Shown piece by piece: positions 8,647 to 17,790 of a stretch of 64,000 bases of DNA. The notes below the pieces were generated by a model that saw nothing but the letters and a program-made list of their open reading frames with translations, was not told where the DNA came from and did not search any database. Numbering within the stretch: the stretch's first letter is position 1; the number at the start of each line of letters is the position of its first letter. Made by a program: the position numbers and the translations under genes. Source of the stretch: JAPOUP01 sp965201085 (GTDB lineage: Bacteria > Pseudomonadota > Alphaproteobacteria > Rhodobacterales > Rhodobacteraceae); contig CBDAVS010000016.1 of assembly GCA_965201085.1 (NCBI GenBank), forward strand, positions 434,001-498,000, in the 5' to 3' direction.

Positions 8647-10022
8647 CCCCGTTCCGCTCTGAAGTGCAACACCGTTGATGGTGGGAAGCCGCGTTTCGGG
8701 TGCGGCATCCTGCGAACCGGCCGGATAACGGCGACAGTCCCTGTGCTCAGGATAGGAGAGTGTCATGCCCGAGGGCTACCGTCATCTGACCTTCGACGGA
8801 AGATGCCGGATATACGCGACGGGGAAAAGCGGGCTTTCGAACGGGGCCATCGCCAGGCGGCCGGGCCGCCATCCGGCCACCATATCGCGGGAGATCCGAC
8901 GCAACGGCGGCGGGCGGGGATACCGGCAGGGACAGGCGTGGAGGAAGGCCACCGGGCGCCGGAGCGGGGCCTCTTCGGTCCCGGGGAAGCTGACGGAGGA
9001 GCGCTGGGCGAAGGTCGTGGCGAAGCCGGGGAGGGCTGGAGCCCGGAACATGTCCCGGGGCGTCTCCGGCTGGAGGACCCCGGCATGGTCGGCCGTCAGC
9101 GGATATACGGCCTCGTACGCGCGGACGGCGGGGACGGAGGAACGCCTTGCGGGCACCTGCGGCGGCGGGGAAAGGAACCGGACCGGCAGGGTGGTCGCCA
9201 CGCGGGCCGGGGTCACATCCCGGGCCGGAGGGACATCCCGGAGCGCCCGAAAGAGGGCGGGGCGAAGGCGGGGACCGGCGACCGGGAAGCGGACACGGTG
9301 ATCGGCGGGGGACACGGCGGTGCGGTGGTGTCGCCCGTTGACGGATGCCCGGAATTCACGCCTGTCCAACGGGTTGACGGAAAGAGGGCGGAGGCGGCCG
9401 GCGGGGCGATGACCGACCTTCCCGAGGGTCCCGGCGCCAGGGTCCACACGATCACGGCGGACGACGGCGGGGAGTTCGCGGGGCACGCGAAGGTGGCGAA
9501 GGCGCTGGAGGCCGACTTCCTCCTCCCGACGCCCCACCACTCGTGGGAGCGGGGCCTGAACGGGCACACCAACGGTCTGCCGCCCCGGTACCTGCCGAAG
9601 GGGACCGACCCGCGGCAGGTCACGGACGCCCGCGTGAAGCGGGTCCGGGACATCCTGAACGCGCGCGCCCGCAAGGCGCCCGGCTACCTGACGCCGGCGG
9701 AGGCTTTCGCGCGGGCGCGGCCTCCCTGAGGCGCTTCGCCCCGTCGGCCGACGGGGGAGAGGGAATTCCGCAGGCGCGCCCCGCCCGGTTTCGGTCGGGC
9801 CACCCCTTCCCCCGCCCGGACGGGCGCGCCACCTCCCGCCGCGGGGCCCTGCCGCCGCCGGGAGGCCCGGTTACGCTCCGATCCGAAGGGACAGCCGCCG
9901 TATTCCGCGTGGAATCCGGGGCCCTGGCCGGAAAATCCCTCAACACCGGCCCGCCTCCTCCGCTCGGGCCACGCCCTCGCTCCGGAGGCGGGCCGGTGTT
10001 GCACTTCGGACTGGAAGTGGGG
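8647..10022 (+). mobile_element. IS30-family element, copy A (about 1376 bp, transposase broken)
   Basis: The left end is CCCCGTTCCGCTCTGAAGTG and the right end is the reverse complement of CCCCACTTCCAGTCCGAAGT; these form an imperfect inverted repeat of about 28 bp. The layout is the same as copy B at 47495-48872. A hairpin-forming CAACACCGGCCCG repeat lies next to the right end. A clean target duplication is not visible (AAC left, TAC right). The right end is 11 bp from the stop of the DNA methyltransferase gene. The left end is 70 bp from the start of the GOLPH3-P450 gene. Confidence 0.85.
8765..9729 (+). pseudogene. IS30-family transposase, copy A
   Basis: The N-terminus MPEGYRHLTFDGRCRIYATG with the helix-turn-helix GRHPATISREIRR is in one frame (8765-9301). 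The body, including HTITADDGGEFAGHAKVAKA and the C-terminal YLTPAEAFARARPP, is in another. Compared with the intact copy B, it has frame changes around 9020-9060 and amino-acid changes near the catalytic block (TADNG has become TADDG). It is probably inactive. Confidence 0.85.
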
Positions 10023-10032
10023 TACCATAAAT

Positions 10033-10788
10033 CTATCCGATTAAATCGCAGCCGAGAAAGTTTCGTGCTCGTTTCTGCGCCGCCTCCAACACCGAGAATG
10101 ATCCAGCCGCTGGATCGATTACAAAATCGCCTTCGTTACTCACTGCTGCCATCAGATTACCTTGTAAATCCACTGGCTTCGCATGAGGATGCTCACGCTG
10201 AGACACTTGCTCCTCAATTACATCAGGAATATTATGGATTTTCCAGACACCCTTCGCCTTGCGTGGCTGTTTTTGCAATATGACGCAGTATTCCGCCCGC
10301 CGCCGGGTACGATAGCCCATGCCGAATGTACCCTTGTCCCATGTTACGAGGTCCACGATATCGAGATTGGTTGTGTCTAACCAATGGCGAACGCCTTGAC
10401 ACAAGTGGAATTTATCTATCCACAGGAACAGGTGGCCGGATGGTATTAAGGTTCTATTGATTTCGCGTATGAAGCGCCCGATGACTGCTTCAGTCATCTG
10501 CTTAAGTGCGCTTCGGCGCCGCTCTCGTGACTTACCTTCATTTCCATATCCCATCTTGTCGAGAACGCCGCGATATTGCGGATCGAAAAAGGCGACGGGA
10601 ATCGCATCCGCGGGAAGCTTGGACAAGAATTCCAAGCCTTCCATCTTGAGACGGTTGTTGGGCTTGAGCTCTGGAGGATGCTTGATAGCTGGCGCTTGGA
10701 TGATCCGCTGGTGAGAGAAAACCTGTCCCTCCGCAGTATCGGTGTCCAAATCGCTTTTGGCTACCCGCTGCTGACTTTGCTCCCTCAT
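10033..10788 (-). CDS. Site-specific DNA methyltransferase (N4/N6 type, MboII/HpyAII-like)
   Basis: A 251-residue protein with the beta-class order of motifs. The catalytic block AFFDPQYRGVLDKMGYGNEG comes first (DPQY in place of DPPY, which I recall as normal for the GAAGA-type subgroup). SGHLFLWIDKFHLC and DLVTWDKGTFGMGYRTRR follow in the middle. HAKPVDLQ and the SAM-binding motif VIDPAAGSFSVLEAA come near the C-terminus. It methylates an amino group of A or C in a short recognition site. No restriction endonuclease gene is adjacent: an IS30 copy lies 11 bp downstream, and upstream is a broken oxidoreductase. It is therefore an orphan, or the survivor of a restriction-modification system (inference). 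The exact start is uncertain; the first recognisable block begins near residue 45. Confidence 0.8.
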   Translation of the reverse strand: MREQSQQRVAKSDLDTDTAEGQVFSHQRIIQAPAIKHPPELKPNNRLKMEGLEFLSKLPADAIPVAFFDPQYRGVLDKMGYGNEGKSRERRRSALKQMTEAVIGRFIREINRTLIPSGHLFLWIDKFHLCQGVRHWLDTTNLDIVDLVTWDKGTFGMGYRTRRRAEYCVILQKQPRKAKGVWKIHNIPDVIEEQVSQREHPHAKPVDLQGNLMAAVSNEGDFVIDPAAGSFSVLEAAQKRARNFLGCDLIG

Positions 10789-10951
10789 TTAACTCCCCAA
10801 ATCTACGCCCACTGACTTTCGTTGACAAACTTCAATGATGCAAGAGAAATTTGCGTCAATGATCTGGAATCACAGCTTCTTCGGCCTCGCTTCCGTGCCA
10901 CAGCTCATCCAATCTCTTGGTTGATATGTCCGCCACAATAAATACGAAAAC

Positions 10952-12013
10952 CTAGGCATTTCGGGATCGTGCCGGAGAAAGCCCGGCTACGATGTCGGAG
11001 TCGATTTCAGGAAAAGTCCCGACTGTCAGGTCGGCGGCGAGGTCTGGATGCCATAGCCACCCTGCCCGGCATGCCAGAAAACCGGGTCTCGTCCGGATCG
11101 AACCCGATGACCGGCTGGCGGTCAGGAGCGAGGGTACGCAGGCCTGCCCAACTGCGCTCGACCCGCGTAACCGGTTCGCTAACCCTCGCCTCATATCTGG
11201 CTATGCCCTCGGCCAGAACCATGTCATCGGCTCAGGCATCATGCGGCTCGACCGGATCTTCGGCGGCGGGCGATACCAATAACCTCCCTGCATCGGGTTT
11301 CGCATACCAGGATTCTCCAGCGCCGAATATCATCGGCCACTCACCGATGTTCCGCTCTCCCGGCGCGGGAACGCAGGCCATGGACCGGCGGAATGGTGTG
11401 AATCCAAGTGGAGCGACCCCGGCCATCTCCGCAATTTCATCAACCCAGGCACCGGCCGCATTGACCAGCGGTTTCCCGCTTTGTGCGCCCAACGCCGTGT
11501 GTACCTCCCAACCGGCTTCGGTGCGCTCAATAGCGGAAACATGTGCGCCGGTATGGATGACGGCGCAGTTCGCACGAGTCTCGCGGACAAAGTTCTGAAG
11601 CGGGCGATCCGTGTCGATATCCCGTGCCTCGGCATGGTATGCGACTGATTCCACGGTGGCCGGATCCAGGATCGGTATCATGGATCGCGCCTCGTCCACG
11701 GTGATCGGGTGCATCGCCATGGTTTCACGGTCATTGGCAAACTCTTCCTCTTCGTCCGTCCCCGCGACCAGAAGCAACCCCGGGCCCGGAGTACTCCGCC
11801 GTTGGCATCCGCATGGTAGGCCTTGCTTGTGCGATTCAAGGCAATTGTGGACGGTTTGCCGTAGGTTTCCTCGAACATCGCCGCGCTTCGGCCCGATGCA
11901 TGGTAGCCAAGCGCGTCCTCAGGCTCGAAAACAGCGACACCGCCCAAGTGTGACAGACGGGCGGCAACCGAAATGCCGGCCATACCACCGCCAATGATCA
12001 GGAAGTCCATCAT
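10952..12013 (-). pseudogene. FAD-dependent oxidoreductase (DAO family), multiply frameshifted
   Basis: The N-terminus MMDFLIIGGGMAGISVAARL, with the GxGxxG dinucleotide-binding motif, is followed by SGRSAAMFEETYG, typical of glycine/D-amino-acid oxidase-like FAD enzymes. The frame then breaks near 11790. It resumes as TVDEARSMIPILDPATVESV and VNAAGAWVDEIAEMAGV, breaks again near 11230, and resumes with TLAPDRQPVIGFDPDETRF. A final break near 11100 leads to DSDIVAGLSPARSRN before the stop at 10952. At least three frameshifts make it a pseudogene. It lies downstream of the BMP transporter on the same strand and was possibly the last gene of that operon. Confidence 0.85.
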
Positions 12014-12164
12014 TTCCTGATATTGTCACGGACCAAACACATGCGAAAACGATCGACCTACGCCAGCCTTCAGGCAATGGACGAATAACGGATCCGCAAT
12101 CCTGTCGCTGAACCTGTGAAAGGCCCCGCCTGAACGGGTCCTTCCGCCGCCTTTTCTCCGAACG

Positions 12165-13235
12165 TCAACTCGGAACGTCGCCGGTCAATCCCTCGACGTA
12201 GAAGTTCATTCCCAGAAGCGTACCGTCATCGGCCGTCTCGCCTTCGCCCAGCCAGGACGAGCCGTCCTGCCGGTTCAACGGGCCAGTGAATGGATGATAC
12301 TCACCTGCGGCGATCAAATCCGCCATCGCCTGGGCCTCGGTGCGCACTTCGGCCGGAATGATCTCGGACATTTCGCCAATCTCAACCATTCCGGGGCCAA
12401 TCCCGTCCCAGGTATCTGTCGACTCCCAGGTGCCGTCCATCACCGCACCGACGCGGGCGACGTAATACGGAGCCCAATTGTCGATGATCGAGCTGACACG
12501 CGGCTCGGGAGCGAATGATGCCATGTCCGATGCCTGACCAAAAGAAAGAATGCCCGCTTCTTTCGCCACCGCCTGTGGCGCGGTCGAATCGGTATGCTGC
12601 ATGATGAAATCGACCCCCTGATCGATCAGCGCCTGCGCGGCGTCACCTTCCTTTGCGGGATCGAACCAGGTATATACCCAGACTATGGAGAATTCGACGT
12701 CAGGATTGGCTTTCCTGGCGTGAATGAAGGCTGCGTTGATTCCCCGGACCACCTCAGGAATCGGGAATGACGCGATATATCCGATCTTGTTGGTCTTGGT
12801 CATCTTTCCAGCGATATGCCCGATCACGGCACGGCCCTCATAGAACCTGGCTGAATAGGTCGACACGTTGTCGGCTCGTTTGTAGCCGGTCGCGTGCTCG
12901 AACTTCACATCCGGAAACTTCGCGGCGACATTGATCGTTGGATCCATATATCCGAAAGATGTCGTAAATATGAGGTCCGCGCCCCCAAGCGCCATCTGCG
13001 TCAGCGCCCGTTCGGCATCGGCGCCTTCCGGCACGCTTTCCTGATAGACTGTCTCGACCCGGTCACCGTAAGCTTCCTCGACCGCGAGACGGCCTTGGTC
13101 ATGTTCGTAGCTCCAGCCAAGGTCACCGACCGGACCGACATAAATGAAGCCGACCTTGGTCTTCTCCTGGGCGACAGCGCCCGCGGCAAGCCCAAGCGAC
13201 AGCATCGCTCCAATCAAAATTTTCGCTGGTTTCAT
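12165..13235 (-). CDS. BMP-family ABC transporter substrate-binding protein (purine nucleoside type)
   Basis: A 356-residue protein with a cleavable signal peptide (MKPAKILIGAMLSLGLAAGA, cleavage near AVAQ-EKTK), so it is periplasmic. The Bmp/PnrA family features are present: KVGFIYVGPVGDLGWSYEHD, ADLIFTTSFGYMDPT, FEGRAVIGHIAGKM-like sequence, and QHTDSTAPQAVAKEAG. BMP proteins of this type deliver purine nucleosides, or related purines, to a two-permease ABC transporter. The start ATG at 13235 was chosen over the longer frame because the signal peptide begins there. It lies 55 bp downstream of the second permease gene. Together with xdhABC, this suggests import of purines for oxidation. Confidence 0.9.
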   Translation of the reverse strand: MKPAKILIGAMLSLGLAAGAVAQEKTKVGFIYVGPVGDLGWSYEHDQGRLAVEEAYGDRVETVYQESVPEGADAERALTQMALGGADLIFTTSFGYMDPTINVAAKFPDVKFEHATGYKRADNVSTYSARFYEGRAVIGHIAGKMTKTNKIGYIASFPIPEVVRGINAAFIHARKANPDVEFSIVWVYTWFDPAKEGDAAQALIDQGVDFIMQHTDSTAPQAVAKEAGILSFGQASDMASFAPEPRVSSIIDNWAPYYVARVGAVMDGTWESTDTWDGIGPGMVEIGEMSEIIPAEVRTEAQAMADLIAAGEYHPFTGPLNRQDGSSWLGEGETADDGTLLGMNFYVEGLTGDVPS

Positions 13236-13290
13236 CTGGATTATCCCCCTCTGAAAGGCAGGCCATTGGCCCGCGGGTTGGTTGCCGCCC

Positions 13291-14223
13291 CTAGGTCGGG
13301 GCGTGAAATGAACGCCCAAGGTCCGCCGGAGCGTTCACCGCTGACCGGCCACGGCCAGTGGACATGATGACAAGCACGAGAATCGTGATCAGATAGGGCG
13401 ACATCGACAAATACTCCACCGGAACCTCAATTCCCGCTGCCTGTAAATTAAGCTGTAGAACGGTGACACCGCCGAAAAGATATGCGCCGACAAGAATCCA
13501 GACCGGTTTCCACGACGAAAACACCACGATGGCCAACGCGATCCACCCCGCTCCCGCCGTCATTCCCTCGGTCCATTGCGGAACGCGGACCAGACTCAGA
13601 TAAGCGCCTCCCAGTCCGGCGCATCCACCGCCAAACGCTATGGCGACCAGACGAATCCGGATCACCTTATAACCCAGCGCATGGGCGGCATCATGGCTCT
13701 CGCCGACAGCCCGCAAGATGAGGCCCCAACGACTGTAACGCAGAAACGCCCAGACACAGACCACAAGTGCGAGCGACAGATAAACGATGACGTCATGACG
13801 AAAAAACATCGTTCCAAGCCCAGGAATATCCGCCAGAGGGCCCAGGTGAAGCTCACCGACGGAAGGCGGTCGCACCATAAGATAGCCCCCGCCGATCAGT
13901 GCCGAAAGGCCGAGACCGAAAAGAGTCAACGCGAGTCCGGTCGCCACCTGATTCGAAAGCAGGATCTGCGTCAGAATTCCAAAGACAAGCGCCAGCGCCG
14001 CTCCTCCGACTATCGAACCGGTGAATCCCAGAACCGGAGATCCGGTATTGACCGCGACCGCGTAACCGGCAACGGCGCCGATAATCATCATTCCCTCGAC
14101 ACCAAGATTGAGAACCCCCGATCTCTCAACCACCAGCTCACCGATGGCGGCCAACAGAATCGGCGTCGCTGCGACCATCAGCGAGGCGGCTAGCACCGCG
14201 GGATTTATGACCGAAAGGTCCAC
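13291..14223 (-). CDS. ABC transporter permease (BMP/nucleoside type, second permease)
   Basis: A 310-residue membrane protein with about eight to nine hydrophobic segments and the family features GELVVERSGVLNLGVEGMM (the conserved E-R-x-G-x-x-x-L-G-x-E-G-M motif) and RYSRWGLILRAVGESHDAAH, the EAA-like coupling loop. It pairs with the permease at 14223-15308. It starts at a GTG (14223) that shares one base with the upstream TAG stop, so it is probably translationally coupled. No ATG lies close by, and the residues after this GTG (DLSVINPAVLAASLM) match a normal N-terminus. It forms the inner-membrane channel with its partner. Confidence 0.9.
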   Translation of the reverse strand: MDLSVINPAVLAASLMVAATPILLAAIGELVVERSGVLNLGVEGMMIIGAVAGYAVAVNTGSPVLGFTGSIVGGAALALVFGILTQILLSNQVATGLALTLFGLGLSALIGGGYLMVRPPSVGELHLGPLADIPGLGTMFFRHDVIVYLSLALVVCVWAFLRYSRWGLILRAVGESHDAAHALGYKVIRIRLVAIAFGGGCAGLGGAYLSLVRVPQWTEGMTAGAGWIALAIVVFSSWKPVWILVGAYLFGGVTVLQLNLQAAGIEVPVEYLSMSPYLITILVLVIMSTGRGRSAVNAPADLGRSFHAPT

Positions 14224-15308
14224 TACGTTGCCTCCCTCACGCGCAGCCGGATCCTGTAGCTCGCCAATACGTCGACAGCCAAAAGAAAGAACAGCAGCAT
14301 TCCCTGAAACGCCTGAATGGCTGAAGCAGGCAATCCGATATTGGCCTGCGCCGCCTCTCCACCAATAATAGCGAGAGCCAGAAGCAGCCCCGCAACCAGG
14401 ATGCCGATCGGATGCAGTCGACCTAGAAACGCAACTATGATCGCCGTGAAACCGTATCCCGAATTGAAGTCGATACTGATCTGTCCCGCAGGTCCGCTGG
14501 CCTCGAACAATCCCGCCAACCCCGCAAGCGCTCCGCCTGCGCCAAGGCAGAATATCACCAACAGGTTCGGGCGCACTCCGGCAAACCTCGCCGCACGCGG
14601 ACCATCGCCCGCAAGTCGGATCTGAAAGCCAAGAATATGCCGGCTCAGAATAATATAGGCGAGGAAAACCGCCATAAACGCCGCGACGACACCCCAGTGC
14701 ATACCGGTCCCCTGAATGAGTTCCGGATTCGAGGCCGCTCCGTACTGGCTGAGATTCCTGCTGCCCGGGAATCCGGATCCTTCCGGATTCCGTAGAAGAC
14801 CAAGCGATACCGACGCCAGAATCTGTTCGGCCACGTATACCAACAGGAGAGAGACCAGGATTTCGTTGGTGTTGAACCATATCTTGAGGAGCGCTGGCAC
14901 CATTGCCCAGAGGAACCCGCCGAGAGCGCCCGCGATGACCATCAAAGGGAATATGAACCAGAACTCGGCGGGATAGAAGGCCAACCCGACTCCCGCGCCG
15001 CAGATCGCACCGAAGATATATTGACCCTCGGCACCGATGTTCCATATGCCCGCGCGAAACCCCAGGGAAAGCCCGATGGCGATCAGGATCAACGGTCCCG
15101 CTTTCACAAGCAACTGTCCCCGGTAATACCAGGCGAATTCGCCCAGCAACGGATCCCAGAATATTGTGCGAATCGAAACGAGTGGATCCTTGCCGAGAAA
15201 TGCGAACAGAACACCACCCGCCACCATCGTCAGCGCCACCGCCGCCATCGGCGTGACCCAGGTCCAGAACCGATTCGGCTGTGGTCGCCGTTCCAGACGG
15301 ATCATCAC
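14223..15308 (-). CDS. ABC transporter permease (BMP/nucleoside type, first permease)
   Basis: A 361-residue membrane protein with an N-terminal anchor at residues 15-40 and about eight further hydrophobic helices. SLGFRAGIWNIGAEGQYIFG matches the family motif (F-R-x-G-x-W-N-I-G-A-E-G-Q). Later NTNEILVSLLLVYVAEQI and FQIRLAGDGPRAARFAGV contain the cytoplasmic loop that contacts the ATPase. The start overlaps the stop of the ATPase gene by an ATGA, and its own TAG stop shares a base with the next permease start. The product is the larger permease of the nucleoside/purine importer. Confidence 0.9.
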   Translation of the reverse strand: MMIRLERRPQPNRFWTWVTPMAAVALTMVAGGVLFAFLGKDPLVSIRTIFWDPLLGEFAWYYRGQLLVKAGPLILIAIGLSLGFRAGIWNIGAEGQYIFGAICGAGVGLAFYPAEFWFIFPLMVIAGALGGFLWAMVPALLKIWFNTNEILVSLLLVYVAEQILASVSLGLLRNPEGSGFPGSRNLSQYGAASNPELIQGTGMHWGVVAAFMAVFLAYIILSRHILGFQIRLAGDGPRAARFAGVRPNLLVIFCLGAGGALAGLAGLFEASGPAGQISIDFNSGYGFTAIIVAFLGRLHPIGILVAGLLLALAIIGGEAAQANIGLPASAIQAFQGMLLFFLLAVDVLASYRIRLRVREAT

Positions 15309-16840
15309 GCTCTTCCCGAATCCACTGCGGTGTTCTGAGGCAGGTCATGTGCACCCCCCATCATCAGCCCGATTTCATCCATGGTCAGATCCGCAATCGG
15401 TCGGGCTATCGAGAGCTTTCCGCCGTTGAGCGCGGCGAAGCGATCAGAAATCTCCACAAGCTCTTCCAGATCCTGGCTGATAGCGATCACGGCGGCTCCC
15501 TCGGCGGTCAGGTCCAGAAGCGCCTGTCGGATCGCCGCGGCCGCCGCGGCGTCAACGCCCCAGGTCGGCTGGTTGACGATCAGACACTCCGGACGCTGCA
15601 GAATCTCCCGACCGATCACGAATTTCTGGAGGTTCCCCCCCGATAGCGACCTGGCGGCGCTTTCGGGGCCAGGGGTGCGAACGTCGAATGTCGAGATGAT
15701 CCGTTCGGCGAATGCCCGCGCGCGGGTCCAGCGCAGGAATCCCCTATCGGTAAGCTTCTCCCGGACCTCTCCCGTCAGCAGAGCGTTTTCGGTGAGCGTC
15801 ATATCCGGAACCGCGGCATGACCCAGCCGCTCCTCGGGCGCGGCGAGCAGGCCTAGCCGCCGTCGCGAATCGGGTCGAAGATGCCCGATTCCCTTTCCAT
15901 GGAGTTTCACGGCATCCCGCGTGGTTGGCACCTCGCCCGAGAGCGCGGCCAGAAGCTCATCCTGCCCGTTTCCGGCCACACCACCAATGCCAAGCAACTC
16001 GCCCGCCCGTACCTCCAGAAACACCTCCTTCAGGCCAGCTCCGAACTGACTCTCCGAAGCCGTCGATAACGAGTCGATGCTCAGCACCGTTTCACCGGAC
16101 TTCCCGGATCTGCGCGACGGCGTTTTCAAGGCCGACCCTACCATCATCTCCGCCATGGACCGCGCGGATTCCGTACGGGGATTGCAGATACCCGCTACCT
16201 TGCCACCCCGAAGTACCGTCGCCCGGTCACAGAGTTCCCTGATTTCCTCCAATTTGTGGCTGATGTAGAGAATCGCGGTACCTTCCGCCCGAAGCCGTTG
16301 AAGGGTTGCGAACAGGATTCCGACTTCCAGCGGCGTCAACACAGAAGTCGGCTCATCCATGATCAGGAGTTTTGGATCCTGAAGAAGGCACCGGATGATC
16401 TCCACTCGCTGGCGTTCACCTGCACTGAGTTCACCCACTGTTCGACCCGGACTGAGCGGAAGACCGAACACCTCGCTCACTTCCCGGATCCGTCTGGCAA
16501 GCCTGCGCTGGGAGGGTGGATTCTCCATGCCAAGCGCAATGTTTTCGGCCACGTTCAGCGCCTCAAAAAGCGAAAAGTGCTGGAATACCATCGCGATTCC
16601 CGCTGACCGCGCCGCATGGGGAGTCGCTGGTCTGTACGGTGCACCAGCCAATGCCATATGTCCGCTATCCGGCCGGACCAGGCCGTAGATCATCTTGACA
16701 AGGGTAGATTTGCCCGCACCGTTCTCGCCAAGCAACGCATGGACCTCGCCGGACGCGATCGAGAATGAAACGCGGTCATTCGCGGTAACGCCGGGATATG
16801 CTTTGGACACTCCTTCGACAGCGAGCAGTTCGCCCGTCAT
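15305..16840 (-). CDS. ABC transporter ATP-binding protein (double cassette, nucleoside/sugar type)
   Basis: A 511-residue protein with two ATP-binding cassettes. The first has Walker A GENGAGKST near residue 40, signature LSAGERQRVEI, and Walker B LLIMDEPTSVLTP. The second cassette has a degenerate Walker A (GVAGNGQDELLAAL), signature LSGGNLQKFVIGREI and a degenerate Walker B region, as is normal for this class. It energises the two permeases and the BMP binding protein downstream. ATG 16840 overlaps the xdhC stop by an ATGA; the longer frame reading upstream is only the shadow of xdhC. It is part of one continuous minus-strand transcription unit from xdhA onward. Confidence 0.95.
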   Translation of the reverse strand: MTGELLAVEGVSKAYPGVTANDRVSFSIASGEVHALLGENGAGKSTLVKMIYGLVRPDSGHMALAGAPYRPATPHAARSAGIAMVFQHFSLFEALNVAENIALGMENPPSQRRLARRIREVSEVFGLPLSPGRTVGELSAGERQRVEIIRCLLQDPKLLIMDEPTSVLTPLEVGILFATLQRLRAEGTAILYISHKLEEIRELCDRATVLRGGKVAGICNPRTESARSMAEMMVGSALKTPSRRSGKSGETVLSIDSLSTASESQFGAGLKEVFLEVRAGELLGIGGVAGNGQDELLAALSGEVPTTRDAVKLHGKGIGHLRPDSRRRLGLLAAPEERLGHAAVPDMTLTENALLTGEVREKLTDRGFLRWTRARAFAERIISTFDVRTPGPESAARSLSGGNLQKFVIGREILQRPECLIVNQPTWGVDAAAAAAIRQALLDLTAEGAAVIAISQDLEELVEISDRFAALNGGKLSIARPIADLTMDEIGLMMGGAHDLPQNTAVDSGRA

Positions 16841-17790
16841 GCCGCTTCTCCATGTCCTGACGGGAGGGCCCGCCATCCATTCAATAGCCGCGCGGCGACG
16901 CCGATCGCGATCGTCTGCGGATGCTTGCCAAGCCCGGTATCCCCGATCGGGCTTTCGATACGGTCGATATCCACCTCTGCGTGACCGAGGGACTTTAGCC
17001 GCTTTCGGAAACGCGCCCACTTTGTCGCCGAGCCGATAAGACCGACATATTCGAACGGTAGCCCAAGCGCGAGATGGCAAAGCTCCAGATCAAGCTCATG
17101 CTCATGGGTCATTATGAAATGTGACGCGTCAGGGGGTGCGCCTGCCATCGCATCCTGTGGCCTCTGGCCCAACAATCGCCGCGTATTGTCCGGCAATTCA
17201 CTGGCTGGCCGCGCTCGTATGTCCGAGACGGTGACCTCGATCTGCGGTAAAGGTGCCAGAATCCGCGCCAAAGCCGCGCCTACATGACCGGCACCATATA
17301 CGAAGACCGGTCGTCGGTGATTCTGGATCGGTTCGACCAACCAACCCTCAACGAGATCAACTGCCGCTTTCGGCGCAGGACCGGATAACGCGGCGACCCG
17401 TTTGGCGACGCGGTCCGACACCTCCGCCGCTCCATCGATCCTGCGTCCGAACACCCCGACAGGCATCTCCGCGGACGCCTTCCGGTAGAGATCCCGATCC
17501 CAGATCTCGGTCACGAGCGTCACCGATCCACCGCAGCACTGGCCGAGCGTTGGCCCAAGTGGCTGACGACATATATCGGACTCGGGCCCGTTCCTTAGCA
17601 GTTCCACCGCACGCGCCATAGCGTGATGTTCAAGACGACCACCGCCAATGCTGCCGAGAGAACCCTTTTCCCAGACAAGCATCGACGCGCCCTGCTCTCT
17701 GGGCGTCGAACCCTTGCTGTCGGCGATGACTACCCTCGCGACACGACGGTGGCTTCCGACCGCCTCGCCAAGGGATTTGAGATCAATCAT
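16837..17790 (-). CDS. xdhC: Xanthine dehydrogenase accessory protein XdhC
   Basis: A 317-residue protein of the XdhC/CoxI family, which sulfurates and inserts the molybdenum cofactor into xanthine dehydrogenase. Visible features are SKGSTPREQGASMLV near residue 27, GSIGGGRLEHHAM, PLGPTLGQCCGGSVTLVTE (the conserved Cys-Cys-Gly-Gly), and the C-terminal Rossmann block FVYGAGHVGAALARILAPLP with FIMTHEHELDLELC. I chose ATG 17790, which overlaps the xdhB stop as ATGA, over an ATG 12 bp upstream. Gene order xdhA-xdhB-xdhC is the usual one in alphaproteobacteria. Confidence 0.95.
   Translation of the reverse strand: MIDLKSLGEAVGSHRRVARVVIADSKGSTPREQGASMLVWEKGSLGSIGGGRLEHHAMARAVELLRNGPESDICRQPLGPTLGQCCGGSVTLVTEIWDRDLYRKASAEMPVGVFGRRIDGAAEVSDRVAKRVAALSGPAPKAAVDLVEGWLVEPIQNHRRPVFVYGAGHVGAALARILAPLPQIEVTVSDIRARPASELPDNTRRLLGQRPQDAMAGAPPDASHFIMTHEHELDLELCHLALGLPFEYVGLIGSATKWARFRKRLKSLGHAEVDIDRIESPIGDTGLGKHPQTIAIGVAARLLNGWRALPSGHGEAA

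Noticed and set aside
13291..15354. One 687-codon minus-strand ORF spanning both permease genes
   Set aside because: Only its C-terminal 310 codons are the second permease; the N-terminal part is an out-of-frame shadow of the first permease.
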